A stretch of 64,000 bases of DNA from Flavobacterium sp. TR2 (GCF_025252405.1 NZ_CP104307.1:1240001-1304000); one strand, 5' to 3'. Numbered from the stretch's first letter, positions 1 through 9,225 are shown. The notes: generated by a model not told the origin, from the sequence alone. Numbers and translations are program-made.

Positions 1-250
1 TTCACTTGTAGAAACTTTAAAAGTTTTCTTTTCTATGGACTTTTCGATTCCGGCATTTACAGTTCCAGCATCAAGGCAGATATAATCGGTTGTGTTTGAT
101 GGAGCGATTAGATAAGCTGAAAGATTTTTTTCATCAATGCCTCCTTTTATTCCCAACGGAACTACAGAAAAAGAAGTTTTTGCTTTTTGAGAAAATATAT
201 TGGCTGTAACTAAAAGAAAACAAAGAAGAAGCCTAGGATAAAAGGTCATA
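1..250 (-). CDS. Class II 3',5'-cyclic-nucleotide phosphodiesterase, N-terminal part
   Basis: Partial gene: the start codon is at 248-250 and the frame stays open to the window edge, giving the first 83 residues. The N-terminus (MTFYPRLLLCFLLV, then ANIFSQ) is a signal peptide, so the enzyme should be exported. The mature start (FSVVPLGIKGGIDEKNLSAY) matches the first strand and Gly-rich turn of the metallo-beta-lactamase-fold class II phosphodiesterases (CpdP, yeast PDE1), and is followed by a typical strand ending in LDAGT. Family members hydrolyse cAMP/cGMP. The HxHxDH metal site lies outside the window, so catalytic integrity cannot be judged. The family call rests on the N-terminal pattern only. 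Confidence 0.7.
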
Positions 251-385
251 TTTTAAAATTTAAGTAATGCAAATTTCATTAAATAAATTCAATAATGAAG
301 TTTCGTTTCTGTTAATACTATAAAATAAACTTAAATTTACTTTCATTTATGGATTACCTTCAATGGGAAATTAATTCTAAAACAA

Positions 386-393
386 TATCTTTA
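386..393 (+). promoter_or_regulatory. Possible -7 promoter element (TATCTTTA)
   Basis: One base off the Bacteroidota -7 consensus TAnnTTTG, 37 bases before the chosen ATG of the aldehyde dehydrogenase. No convincing -33 TTG lies at the right distance. If correct, it argues against an upstream start at 349. Confidence 0.35.
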
Positions 394-429
394 CATAAAA
401 ATATAACAATTTTAACCAAAAAAGTTACA

Positions 430-1983
430 ATGACAACAATAGCATCGCAATTTGGAATGAATGAAGCTCTTGAAAAATTGGGCATCAAGAAAATTAATGA
501 AGGAACATCAACAGGAATTAATAATTTTTCATCTGGAGAAATTCTAGAAAGTTATTCGCCAGTTGACGGAAAATTAATTGCTTCGGTAAAAATGTCAACT
601 GCTGAGGATTACGAAAAAGCAATTCAAAAAGCAGCAGAAGCTTTTAAAACTTTTAGATTGATTCCAGCACCGCAGCGTGGAGAAATTGTACGTCAGTTTG
701 GAGAAAAATTGAGACAAAATAAAGAAGCTTTGGGAAAACTTGTCTCTTACGAAATGGGAAAATCATTTCAGGAAGGTCTTGGAGAAGTTCAGGAAATGAT
801 TGACATCTGTGATTTTGCGGTTGGTTTATCTCGCCAGCTTCACGGGTTGACGATGCATTCTGAAAGACCAGGCCACCGTATGTATGAGCAATATCATCCA
901 TTGGGAATTGTCGGAATCATTTCGGCGTTTAATTTTCCGGTTGCAGTTTGGTCTTGGAACACCGCTTTAGCATGGATTTCTGGTGATGTCTGCGTTTGGA
1001 AACCTTCTGAAAAGACACCTCTTTGCGGTATTGCTTGCCAAAATATTATAGCGCAGGTTATTAAAGAAAATAATCTTCCAGAAGGAATTTCGTGTCTAAT
1101 AAACGGTGATTATAAAATAGGAGAGTTGCTGACTGCAGATACTCGTATTCCGCTTATTTCTGCGACAGGTTCAACCAGAATGGGGAAAATTGTTGCTCAG
1201 ACCGTGGCAGGAAGATTGGGTAAATCATTATTAGAGCTTGGAGGAAACAATGCAATTATTGTTACTCCAGATGCCGATATTAAAATGACAGTTATTGGAG
1301 CTGTTTTTGGAGCTGTTGGAACCGCTGGACAGCGTTGCACTTCAACTAGAAGACTGATTATTCATGAAAGTATTTATGATAAAGTAAAAGATGCATTGGT
1401 TGCAGCTTATAAACAGTTGAGAATCGGAAATCCGCTTGACGAAAATAATCATGTTGGCCCGCTAATTGATACTCATGCTGTCGAAATGTACGCGGCGGCA
1501 TTAAATAAAGTTGTAGCTGAAGGAGGAAAAATTTTGGTTGAGGGAGGAGTGCTTTCTGGTGAAGGCTATGAAAGCGGCTGTTATGTAAAACCTGCAATCG
1601 CAGAAGCCGAAAATTCTTTTGAAATTGTACAGCACGAAACTTTTGCTCCAGTTTTATATTTGATTAAATATTCTGGAGAAGTTGAGAATGCTATTGAAAT
1701 TCAAAATGGCGTTGCTCAAGGATTGTCTTCTGCAATTATGACGAATAATTTGCGCGAAGCAGAAAGATTTTTATCGGCAATAGGTTCTGATTGTGGAATT
1801 GCCAACGTAAACATCGGAACGTCTGGTGCAGAAATCGGCGGTGCTTTTGGCGGTGAAAAAGAAACTGGAGGCGGACGCGAATCAGGATCTGATGCTTGGA
1901 AAATTTATATGAGACGCCAAACCAATACAATCAATTATACTACAAATCTTCCGCTTGCACAGGGAATTAAATTTGATTTGTAA
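430..1983 (+). CDS. ALDH7-family aldehyde dehydrogenase (alpha-aminoadipic semialdehyde / piperideine-6-carboxylate dehydrogenase)
   Basis: 517 residues, soluble, cytoplasmic. It oxidises a semialdehyde with NAD(P)+; the ALDH7 (antiquitin/Pcd) family acts on alpha-aminoadipic semialdehyde in lysine breakdown. The motif ELGGNNA (general base Glu269) and GTAGQRCTST (catalytic Cys303) are present, and the C-terminal segments NVNIPTSG-like, GGAFGGEK and SGSDAWKIYMRR are specific to ALDH7. The frame is open back to an ATG at 349, but that 27-residue extension is of poor quality and overlaps a possible promoter; MTTIASQFGM at 430 matches the expected N-terminus. Downstream is a bidirectional terminator. 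The neighbours give no pathway context, so the physiological substrate is inferred from family only. Confidence 0.92.
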   Translation: MTTIASQFGMNEALEKLGIKKINEGTSTGINNFSSGEILESYSPVDGKLIASVKMSTAEDYEKAIQKAAEAFKTFRLIPAPQRGEIVRQFGEKLRQNKEALGKLVSYEMGKSFQEGLGEVQEMIDICDFAVGLSRQLHGLTMHSERPGHRMYEQYHPLGIVGIISAFNFPVAVWSWNTALAWISGDVCVWKPSEKTPLCGIACQNIIAQVIKENNLPEGISCLINGDYKIGELLTADTRIPLISATGSTRMGKIVAQTVAGRLGKSLLELGGNNAIIVTPDADIKMTVIGAVFGAVGTAGQRCTSTRRLIIHESIYDKVKDALVAAYKQLRIGNPLDENNHVGPLIDTHAVEMYAAALNKVVAEGGKILVEGGVLSGEGYESGCYVKPAIAEAENSFEIVQHETFAPVLYLIKYSGEVENAIEIQNGVAQGLSSAIMTNNLREAERFLSAIGSDCGIANVNIGTSGAEIGGAFGGEKETGGGRESGSDAWKIYMRRQTNTINYTTNLPLAQGIKFDL

Positions 1984-2002
1984 TTATTATAATATGTAAT
2001 AA

Positions 2003-2032
2003 AAAAAGGCTTCCAATTTTGGAAGCCTTTTT
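2003..2032. terminator. Bidirectional intrinsic terminator
   Basis: Perfect 12-bp stem (AAAAAGGCTTCC / GGAAGCCTTTTT) with a 6-nt loop between the convergent aldehyde dehydrogenase and pectate lyase genes. T-runs are present on both strands. Confidence 0.9.
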
Positions 2033-2046
2033 AAGTTAAGTTAGTT

Positions 2047-4899
2047 TTACTTTTTAATAAGTGTTTGGTTTAATGATCCATCGGCAGTATAAATTTTGGC
2101 TAGGTAAGTGCCAGGAATTAAACCGCTTGTATCAATGGTTTGAGAATTTCCAGAATTAATAACCAAATTTCCTGAGATATTGTAAATAAGTATTTTTTGT
2201 ACTTTCTGTTCTGGATCTGATAAGTATAAAGTGCTTGAAACTGGATTCGGGTATAAAACTATTTTTGAAGATTCAGTGCTTTCTTTTGCAGTAGTTTCAG
2301 TTGCACCAGCCATTCTTAAAGTACTGCCACTGTAAACTGTGCTGATATAGAATAGGTTCGCTACAGAGCCTTTTGTGATAGTATGAGAACCTGCAGCAAT
2401 TGAAGCGGTTACAATACCTGCAGATGCTGTGTATGAAACATTATCAACTTTAATGGTTCCTGTAAAACTTGAATCGAAAACGAGAGTCAATGTAGATGCA
2501 CTAGCGGTAGTATATGTGATAGATGTGCTTGACTCTATTTTTAGACGTTCAGTAAGTGTTAGCCCATTGTAAGTAACAGATCCAGGAGTAGAATTCATAT
2601 TTCCTGTAATAGAATAGAACGTGCTCGTCTTTCCAGAAGTTGTAAAGTTATGAAGTTCAGATCCGCCAGTTGAACCCGTTGTAACCGTAATCGTTCCAGA
2701 TGCCGTTACAGGAGTTCCCGCACTTCCGGAGGTGGTTACAGAATAAGACACATTAGCCGTTGGAGTTCCAGTAATAGTGATGGTTTTTGCAGTTGCGTTT
2801 TTTACAAATGATAATCCAGAAGCAGGCAATCCTGTTACTGCTGCATCTGTTGCATTTCCTCCCCAAGTAAAGACAATAGAGGCAATAGCAGTTCCAGAAG
2901 AAACGGTTTGGCTATTGTTTCCTGAAGAAGTCAAAGTTTGGTTTCCAGCGGCAGTAACTGTTACAGTTCCTGAACCAGTGGCTGGGGAACCACTAGTTCC
3001 AGAAGTTGCTATCGAATACGAAACTGTCGCAGTTGGGGTACCTGAAATAGTTATAGTTTTGGCTGTAGTATTTTTTACAAAAGACAATCCAGATGCAGGT
3101 AATCCTGTTACTGCTGCATCAGTTGCATCTCCTCCCCATGTAAATACGATTGAAGAAATTGCAGTACCGCTTGCCACAGTTTGATTGTTGTTTGATGCAG
3201 AAGTCAAAGTTAAAGTCTGTGTTCCTGCCGGCGGATTTCCTTCTCCTTGTACAGCGACTAAAGTTCCTGCATAGTTTGTAAGAGCTGTTTTTAATGCCGT
3301 AATTACTAAAGACGAAGTATCATCTGTTGCGTTGTTGAATGTCCATTTTAAATCTCCTCCTGAAACACGTCCAGCATATTGAGTTGTCTTCGTTTTAGCT
3401 GCAGCTGGAGTATCGACAACTAAATTTTTTACGTACAGATTTGCATCTGTATCAAAGTTGTTGTAAGTATTAGCACCCGATTTTGATTTCACAGAACTGC
3501 TTACAACTTCTCCTCTTGTTGCTGCAACATACGCATCAAAATCTGTTGTGGAGCTTATTTTTCCTGAGATATTATACAACGGATTAGGATCGTTGTAAGC
3601 TACAAAACGCATATTATTTGTTCCGTTAGAAGCGTCAAAAGTGTTATTGAAAGCTTTAATGCTTCCTCCTGCTTCTCCAGAAAATGTTCCCATTGTTCCA
3701 GCATTATTCACTTGGTTTGCCTCATCCCAAATATCAGAACCTTGAAGAGAAGTCAGCATTGGGTGTTTGCTGTTTCTATAATAATTTCCTTCAACAAAAA
3801 GAGAAGAACCCATAGTAGATCCTGCTCCATATTTAGAAACGCCATCATAATAGTTGTTATAAATATGTGCTGAATAGTAACGCACGCGAGGATGGCGAGA
3901 ATCGGAGTGATCAAACCAGTTGTGATGATAAGTAACGTACAACCCAGAAGTTGTTCCTTCGCTTAAGCCTAAAAGACTTGCTTTTCCATTGTCCCAAAAG
4001 TGGTTGTAAGATAATGTGATATAAGTCGAAGTTTTATTATCTAATGCTCCATCACCTTTTATTTGGTCAGCATCGCTGCCTGCATTTCCGTAGAATAAGT
4101 CACAGTTATGCACCCATACGTGATCGTTATCCTGCTGCATTCCCACGTTATCACCAGCAGTACTGTCACAGTTCATAAATCCAAGATTGCTTACTTCAAT
4201 GTTTGAAGCCGATTTTAGTCTAACTCCCCATCCATTTGCAACGGCATCATCTCCAATACCTTCGATGGTAACATAACTAGAAGCATTGTTTGCATTTTCA
4301 ATAACAACGTCGCCACCTTCCATAACTGTCATATCGGTAATATTTCCGATTAAGCGAATGATAAACGGACGTGTATCTTTTCCTTTTTTGATTGCGTAAA
4401 GAATATTTTGCAAACCAATGCAAGGATTTGAACTTGCCCCGGTAATATTCATTGAAATCGTGTTTTTGGTGTTTTGAGTAATGTAAAGAATTACAGCATT
4501 GTCTTTCGGAGTTCCGTCTGCTTTGTATCCTCCAGGAACTCGCCCGCCTTCGAAGGCAAAACCATTTCTGTCATGCGCCACTACAGTTAAGCTGCTTGTT
4601 GTGGTACCAGTTCCTTCGGTGCCATTTATAACAGGTTTTACTTTTACAGTATAATTTCCAGCTTTAAGGCCTGGAATATCAGCACGAAAATAAGAACCAT
4701 AACTTCTAATAAGCTGATCGTCTATTTTTTTGTCTGTTAATCCGTTTCCTGTGTAATAAACATTATAAGTTTGGGCGCCGCTGACTGGTTGCCATTTTAC
4801 AAAAGCAGTTTCCAGCCAGCCAGAAGCTTCGTTAATAGTTTGGGCCCATAATTGAACTGTCATAAGAAAGACAGCCACGAAAAGTAGGTTTTTTTTCAT
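2047..4899 (-). CDS. Secreted pectate lyase (PL1-type) with T9SS C-terminal sorting domain
   Basis: 950 residues. Signal peptide 1-20; fibronectin-III-like domain about 25-108; right-handed beta-helix lyase domain about 115-440; two tandem 92-residue repeats at about 561-740; a further beta-rich, possibly carbohydrate-binding, region about 748-865; T9SS type A sorting domain 879-950 (VLYPNP start, ending in basic KK). In the lyase domain the segments DQIKGDGALDN, SYNHFWDNGKASLLG and HSDSRHPRVRYY (334-342, the family's catalytic Arg region) match polysaccharide lyase family 1. It should cleave polygalacturonan by beta-elimination at the cell surface or outside. It stands alone, without a neighbouring SusCD pair. 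A palindrome next to a -7 element upstream suggests control by a repressor. Confidence 0.93.
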   Translation of the reverse strand: MKKNLLFVAVFLMTVQLWAQTINEASGWLETAFVKWQPVSGAQTYNVYYTGNGLTDKKIDDQLIRSYGSYFRADIPGLKAGNYTVKVKPVINGTEGTGTTTSSLTVVAHDRNGFAFEGGRVPGGYKADGTPKDNAVILYITQNTKNTISMNITGASSNPCIGLQNILYAIKKGKDTRPFIIRLIGNITDMTVMEGGDVVIENANNASSYVTIEGIGDDAVANGWGVRLKSASNIEVSNLGFMNCDSTAGDNVGMQQDNDHVWVHNCDLFYGNAGSDADQIKGDGALDNKTSTYITLSYNHFWDNGKASLLGLSEGTTSGLYVTYHHNWFDHSDSRHPRVRYYSAHIYNNYYDGVSKYGAGSTMGSSLFVEGNYYRNSKHPMLTSLQGSDIWDEANQVNNAGTMGTFSGEAGGSIKAFNNTFDASNGTNNMRFVAYNDPNPLYNISGKISSTTDFDAYVAATRGEVVSSSVKSKSGANTYNNFDTDANLYVKNLVVDTPAAAKTKTTQYAGRVSGGDLKWTFNNATDDTSSLVITALKTALTNYAGTLVAVQGEGNPPAGTQTLTLTSASNNNQTVASGTAISSIVFTWGGDATDAAVTGLPASGLSFVKNTTAKTITISGTPTATVSYSIATSGTSGSPATGSGTVTVTAAGNQTLTSSGNNSQTVSSGTAIASIVFTWGGNATDAAVTGLPASGLSFVKNATAKTITITGTPTANVSYSVTTSGSAGTPVTASGTITVTTGSTGGSELHNFTTSGKTSTFYSITGNMNSTPGSVTYNGLTLTERLKIESSTSITYTTASASTLTLVFDSSFTGTIKVDNVSYTASAGIVTASIAAGSHTITKGSVANLFYISTVYSGSTLRMAGATETTAKESTESSKIVLYPNPVSSTLYLSDPEQKVQKILIYNISGNLVINSGNSQTIDTSGLIPGTYLAKIYTADGSLNQTLIKK
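2680..3219 (-). repeat. Tandem 276-bp coding repeat
   Basis: Two in-frame copies of a 92-residue module inside the pectate lyase gene. Both contain the segment FTWGG.ATDAAVTGLPASGL and a TITI(S/T)GTPTA strand. The DNA copies remain highly similar, implying recent duplication or gene conversion. The modules resemble Ig-like spacer domains. Confidence 0.85.
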
Positions 4900-4965
4900 A
4901 AGGTTTGTTTAAGATAGTTAATAAAATAAGTAAGTGGTTTTACTTACGATTCCAAGTGGTTTAAT

Positions 4966-4979
4966 TGTAATCGATTACA
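4966..4979. promoter_or_regulatory. 14-bp perfect palindrome, probable operator
   Basis: TGTAATCGATTACA is a perfect palindrome with a central CG, the style of LacI-family operators. It directly abuts the -7 element at 4980-4987, on the transcription start side, about 67 bases before the pectate lyase ATG. A repressor bound here would block initiation. The regulator itself is not in the window. Confidence 0.6.
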
Positions 4980-4987
4980 CAAAATTA
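4980..4987 (-). promoter_or_regulatory. Probable -7 element of the pectate lyase promoter
   Basis: TAATTTTG on the minus strand fits TAnnTTTG. No TTG lies 17-23 bases upstream, consistent with a promoter that needs help or is weak. It touches the palindrome at 4966-4979. Confidence 0.5.
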
Positions 4988-5325
4988 TATATTAATTTTT
5001 AATACGATAATTTTTTTGCAAAAAAAAAGAACATACTTAAATTATTTGGCTTTTATAATGTTAAAAATGTAATAAATTGCATTAATTGTAATTTATTGCA
5101 AATTGGGTTTTTAATTCAGAAAGCCGAATTTTTCTAGCTTTTAACATTTTTAATGCTTAAACAAAAAATAGAAGAGAGTAGCTGTAATTTTTTTTTATTA
5201 CATAAATTACATTTTACTTTTTTGTAGGAAATGGATTGTTTTTGTGTTCTGGATAACAGATTATTCTTAAAACTTTTAATTGTAAAGATGCATTTTGAAT
5301 TAAAAATTGTGAAGTAATTGAAATG

Positions 5326-5358
5326 AAAAAGCCCTTTTGATTTTACTCAAAAGGGCTT
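5326..5358 (-). terminator. Intrinsic terminator of the Bax-inhibitor-like gene
   Basis: 12-bp stem AAGCCCTTTTGA / TCAAAAGGGCTT with a 6-nt loop, followed on the minus strand by a T-run. It lies 25 bases after the stop codon at 5383. Confidence 0.9.
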
Positions 5359-5382
5359 CTAAATTTATAATGTAAAGATCAA

Positions 5383-6153
5383 TTAGTCTTTGCTTGATAA
5401 TTTTAATAATAATCTTAGGAATTCGATATACAGCCAAACCAATGTTATCATTAATCCCATTGCCCCGTACCATTCCATAAATTTCGGCATTTTTTCTCTT
5501 GCACCTTTTTCAATTAAATCAAAATCTAAGAATAGGTTAAGAGCTGCTATAATAATAACAAAAACACTGATGCCAATACTCATCATAGAATTTCCGTAAT
5601 GAACAGGTGTCCAGCTTGTAAACATTGATACAACCCAAGAAATTAAATAATAGGTAGCGATTGCCAATGTAGCAGCAACCACAACAGATTTGAACTGTTC
5701 AGTAACTTTAACAATTCTAAATTTGTATAGGCCAAGGCAAACCAAGAAAGTAACAAGAGTTGCTCCAACTGCATTGATTACGATTCCAGGAACTTTTAAT
5801 TCAAATATTGCAGAAATACCGCCTATGAATAATCCTTCAAATAAAGCATATCCTGGTGCTAGGTAAGGAGAAGACTGTGGTCTGAATGAAGAAACTAGTA
5901 CTAAGATAAAACCAACAATAGCTCCTCCAATTGTAGGAAGCATAGGATTCATTCCGTTAAAAGTCATCCACCATGTTACCATAGCGGCACCGCACAAAAT
6001 AAGAAATAAGATTGCTGTTTTGTTGATTGTTCCAGATACTGTCATTTCTTGATTGTAATCAATAATCTGAGCTTGGTGTACTTCTGTTCTTGGTTCAGCA
6101 TTCGATGAGAAACGCTTACTGTTTAAAAATGGATTTTTTGAATTAAAGTTCAT
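5383..6153 (-). CDS. Bax inhibitor-1 / YccA family membrane protein
   Basis: 256 residues. A hydrophilic N-terminus of about 45 residues is followed by about seven hydrophobic helices, ending in a short charged tail (LLLKLSSKD). The pattern of an Arg/Pro-rich turn (FRPQSSPYLAPGYALFEGLFIGGIS) and the last helices (LNLFLDFDLIEKGA, then GLMITLVWLYIEFLRLL) is characteristic of the bacterial BaxI_1 branch of the TMBIM family. Family members act as pH-sensitive calcium leak channels or interact with membrane proteases. The exact role here is unknown. Monocistronic, with its own promoter and terminator. Confidence 0.9.
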   Translation of the reverse strand: MNFNSKNPFLNSKRFSSNAEPRTEVHQAQIIDYNQEMTVSGTINKTAILFLILCGAAMVTWWMTFNGMNPMLPTIGGAIVGFILVLVSSFRPQSSPYLAPGYALFEGLFIGGISAIFELKVPGIVINAVGATLVTFLVCLGLYKFRIVKVTEQFKSVVVAATLAIATYYLISWVVSMFTSWTPVHYGNSMMSIGISVFVIIIAALNLFLDFDLIEKGAREKMPKFMEWYGAMGLMITLVWLYIEFLRLLLKLSSKD

Positions 6154-6176
6154 ATTTTAATACATTTAATTGAACT

Positions 6177-6205
6177 CAAATATATGGAGATTTTTTGAAG
6201 TGCAA
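6177..6205 (-). promoter_or_regulatory. Promoter TTG-N18-TATATTTG
   Basis: On the minus strand the -33 TTG is at 6203-6205 and the -7 TATATTTG at 6177-6184, spacer 18. It is placed 24 bases before the start codon of the Bax-inhibitor-like gene and matches the Flavobacterium consensus. Confidence 0.75.
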
Positions 6206-6254
6206 TTATTGGAAAGAATTTTTTAACATGAATTTCAGTTCTTATTTTAAGGCA

Positions 6255-6291
6255 TAAAAAAAAATCCATTAAAACTAATTTAATGGATTTT
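6255..6291 (-). terminator. Intrinsic terminator of the nuo operon
   Basis: 13-bp perfect stem AAAATCCATTAAA / TTTAATGGATTTT with a 5-nt loop, followed on the minus strand by a nine-T run. It lies 27 bases after the nuoN stop. Confidence 0.92.
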
Positions 6292-6317
6292 CGAATATTT
6301 TAGATAAAGAGGTTATC

Positions 6318-7709
6318 TTATTTCAATAAGTCTAAAACTAATGATGGGAATAAACCTAATGCGATGTTTAAAGCAATTGACACTACAGCTGTAGCATAAA
6401 TAAGGAATGGTTTCCCTGTTCTTTCCTGATTAGGCTCTTTAGAATACATTGCGATGATCAGTTTGAAATAATACCCAACACTTATGATGGAATTGATTAC
6501 TGCTACAATTACTAAACCAATATATCCAGCTTGAATAGTTTGATTGAATAAGAATAATTTAGCAAAGAATCCAGAGAAAATAGGAATTCCGGCCATTGAT
6601 AATAATGATGCTGTAAGGACAGCAGCCAATAGCGGATTTGTTTTTCCTAAACCGTGGAAGTTTGTAATATCTTCGTTATCATGATCTCTGCAAACATATA
6701 AAATTACACTAAACGCAGCGATTCCAGCCAAAGCGTAAGCTGCAGTATAATACAATAAAACCCCAGCTGAAGCAGAAACCGTTAACAAGGTCATTAACAT
6801 GAAACCTGCATGAGAAATTCCAGAGAAAGCAAGCATACGTTTAACGTTTACTTGTCTTAATGCCATAATATTACCAACAGACATTGAAGCGATAGAGATA
6901 ATAACGACAATAACTTCAAAAGTGTGTAAAAGATCTTGGTTATCTAATGAAGCAATTAAATTCATTCCAGAAACCAATTTAAATAGAGTTGCAATGGCTA
7001 CTACTTTTGCCAAAGTGCTCATTAAAGCGGTTGTTAAAGCAGGAGAACCTTCGTACACGTCTGGAGCCCAGAAGTGGAAAGGAACAGCCGCTACTTTGAA
7101 TAGCATTCCAACAACCATTAAAATCATTCCAATTGGAAACCAGATTGGTAATTCTGCAGATAGAGCGCTTTCGTGAATTTCGCTAATATCAAAAGTTCCC
7201 ATTGCACCGTAAATCAAACAGATTCCGAATAAAATAATACCAGATGCGAAAGATCCCATTAAGAAATATTTCATACCCGCTTCGTTGCTCTTAATATTCA
7301 AACGGTCGCTTGCCGCTAAAACATATAAAGCAATAGATAAGATTTCGATTCCTAAGAAAAACATCGCTAAGTTTCCAAAAGAAACCATCGCAACAGCTCC
7401 AGCTAGCAAGAAAACTTTAATAGCAACATAATCAGAAATTTTCGTTGGGTGATTATGGTAAAAATTGTGACTTAATGCTACAAGGAAAATAGTTAAAACG
7501 ATAAACAATGATGAAAAAGCTGTAGAAAACTTGCTCACTGCTATCATGTTGTTGTAGTAACTTTGTTCTGCTCCAAATTCACAATAATTAAGAGCCAATA
7601 CGCCTAATAAACCCAAAATGGTAATAGGAACGATCGCCTTTCTTAAATTAAGAATTTCAAACAATAGGCAGAAAATACCCAATCCTGTTATAGCTATTAA
7701 TGTATTCAT
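6318..7709 (-). CDS. nuoN: NADH-quinone oxidoreductase subunit N
   Basis: 463 residues, about 14 hydrophobic helices. One of three antiporter-like proton-pumping subunits of complex I in the inner membrane. Conserved motifs include the Lys/Glu helices (GIEILSIALYVLA; VAAVPFHFWAPDVYEGSP) and the mid-protein LKQ-like segment ALRQVNVKRMLAFSGISHAGFML. Last gene of the nuo operon, 66 bases after nuoM, followed by a terminator. Confidence 0.97.
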   Translation of the reverse strand: MNTLIAITGLGIFCLLFEILNLRKAIVPITILGLLGVLALNYCEFGAEQSYYNNMIAVSKFSTAFSSLFIVLTIFLVALSHNFYHNHPTKISDYVAIKVFLLAGAVAMVSFGNLAMFFLGIEILSIALYVLAASDRLNIKSNEAGMKYFLMGSFASGIILFGICLIYGAMGTFDISEIHESALSAELPIWFPIGMILMVVGMLFKVAAVPFHFWAPDVYEGSPALTTALMSTLAKVVAIATLFKLVSGMNLIASLDNQDLLHTFEVIVVIISIASMSVGNIMALRQVNVKRMLAFSGISHAGFMLMTLLTVSASAGVLLYYTAAYALAGIAAFSVILYVCRDHDNEDITNFHGLGKTNPLLAAVLTASLLSMAGIPIFSGFFAKLFLFNQTIQAGYIGLVIVAVINSIISVGYYFKLIIAMYSKEPNQERTGKPFLIYATAVVSIALNIALGLFPSLVLDLLK

Positions 7710-7775
7710 TTTTATCTTTTTGATTTAGGATTTTAATTTTTAAACTTAAATCCTAATTTATTTTTGTTTAAAATA

Positions 7776-9215
7776 TTAGTTCTTATTGATAACTTGTAAA
7801 ATGTTTTCCAAGCTTGGTGTAATCAAATCTGTGATTGGTTTTGGATAAAAACCAAAGAATAATAAAACTGCAATAATCACAGCAAATGAAATTCCTTCGT
7901 TTAGCGTAACATCAGCAAAAGCTTTAGAATTCGTTTCACCTAACATGACGTGCTGGAACATTCTTAACATATAGTAAGCTCCCAAAATAATAGTAGTTCC
8001 GCCAAGGATAGCAAACCAGATATTGATTTGAGATAAACTGTATAATACTGTAAATTCTCCAACGAAGTTGAATGTACTTGGCAATGCAACAGAAGCTAAT
8101 ACTAAGATTAAAAACATCGATGTAAATTTTGGTGATTGAGCACGAATTCCGCCCATTTCACCAATTTCTCTCGTTTCGTATCTTCTGAAAATTACTTCAG
8201 CAGCAAAGAACAATCCTACCACAACAAAACCGTGAGCAATCATTTGCATAACTGAACCTCTAAAACCATCAAGTGTTAAAGTGTAAGATCCGGCAGCAAT
8301 TAATCCAACGTGAGCAAGAGAAGAATAAGCCAATAATTTTTTCAAATCCTTTTGTCTCAATGCAACGATTGATCCGTAGATAACACCTGCAATTCCTAAA
8401 GCAATAAAAATATGCATATATTCTTTAGCAGCGATTGGCGCAAGTGGCAATTGCCAACGAAGAACACTGTACAATCCCATTTTTAGCATGATACCAGATA
8501 AAAGCATTGTTCCAACTGTTGGCGCTTTTTGATATACATTTGCCTGCCAAGTATGGAAAGGAATAATTGGAATTTTGATAGCATAAGCTAAGAAGAAAGC
8601 CAAGAAAATCCAGAATTGCTCGCTAGCAGATAAGTTTACTTTGTATAAGTCTTCGATTAAGAAAGAGCCAGCTTTTGTGTATAAGTAAATAAAAGCAGTC
8701 AACATGAATAACGAACCGGCAAGTGTATAAATAAAGAATTTAACCACTGCTTTTCTGCGCTCTTCAGCATCGCCATTACCCCAAATCAAAGCAATAAAGT
8801 AGATTGGAATAAGCGCTAACTCCCAGAAAATATAATATAAAAGTCCGTCTGCCGCTAAGAAAGTTCCCGCCATAGCAAAAGCCATAAACAAGATTAAAGC
8901 ATAAAAACCTTTTGCATTTTTATATTCATTTCCAAAAGAAGAAAATATGATTATTGGAGTTAAAGCTGCAGTTAATAAAACCATTGCAAGCCCAAGTCCG
9001 TCACCATTTAAAGCGAAAGAAATTTTTGGCTGATTGATCCAGCTGTTGATTACGCTGATATTTTCGCCAGCATTATAATTATTCAATAATACAATTGAAC
9101 ATCCTAAAGCTGCTAAACTAAATAATAAAGCAACTTTTGAAGCTAGTTTGTCACCAGAAAAATAAGTGGCAAATGCACCAATTAAAAGTATAATTAATAT
9201 AGTAGAAACGTTCAT
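7776..9215 (-). CDS. nuoM: NADH-quinone oxidoreductase subunit M
   Basis: 479 residues, multi-spanning. Antiporter-like proton-translocating subunit. Signature segments FYIFWELALIPIY-like (YYIFWELALIPIYFI), the Lys helix PIIPFHTWQANVYQKAP and the LRQKDLKKLLAYSSLAHVGL motif are all present. It lies between nuoL (10-base gap) and nuoN. Confidence 0.97.
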   Translation of the reverse strand: MNVSTILIILLIGAFATYFSGDKLASKVALLFSLAALGCSIVLLNNYNAGENISVINSWINQPKISFALNGDGLGLAMVLLTAALTPIIIFSSFGNEYKNAKGFYALILFMAFAMAGTFLAADGLLYYIFWELALIPIYFIALIWGNGDAEERRKAVVKFFIYTLAGSLFMLTAFIYLYTKAGSFLIEDLYKVNLSASEQFWIFLAFFLAYAIKIPIIPFHTWQANVYQKAPTVGTMLLSGIMLKMGLYSVLRWQLPLAPIAAKEYMHIFIALGIAGVIYGSIVALRQKDLKKLLAYSSLAHVGLIAAGSYTLTLDGFRGSVMQMIAHGFVVVGLFFAAEVIFRRYETREIGEMGGIRAQSPKFTSMFLILVLASVALPSTFNFVGEFTVLYSLSQINIWFAILGGTTIILGAYYMLRMFQHVMLGETNSKAFADVTLNEGISFAVIIAVLLFFGFYPKPITDLITPSLENILQVINKN

Positions 9216-9225
9216 AGTAATAATA

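Larger units (their letters stand above)
4900..5382. other. Gene-free region (483 bases) upstream of the pectate lyase
   Basis: Very AT-rich. It holds the operator and -7 element described separately, an imperfect inverted repeat centred near 5084 (AATAAATT / AATTTATT, 5071-5097) and the terminator at 5326-5358. No coding potential was seen. Confidence 0.7.

Noticed and set aside
349..429. N-terminal extension of the aldehyde dehydrogenase
   Set aside because: The extra 27 residues do not resemble the family N-terminus and overlap a possible promoter; ATG at 430 is preferred.
2777..3184. Plus-strand open frame of 135 codons
   Set aside because: It is antisense to the repeat region of the pectate lyase, its Pro/Val-rich composition mirrors the Thr/Ser-rich sense strand, and it has no start context.
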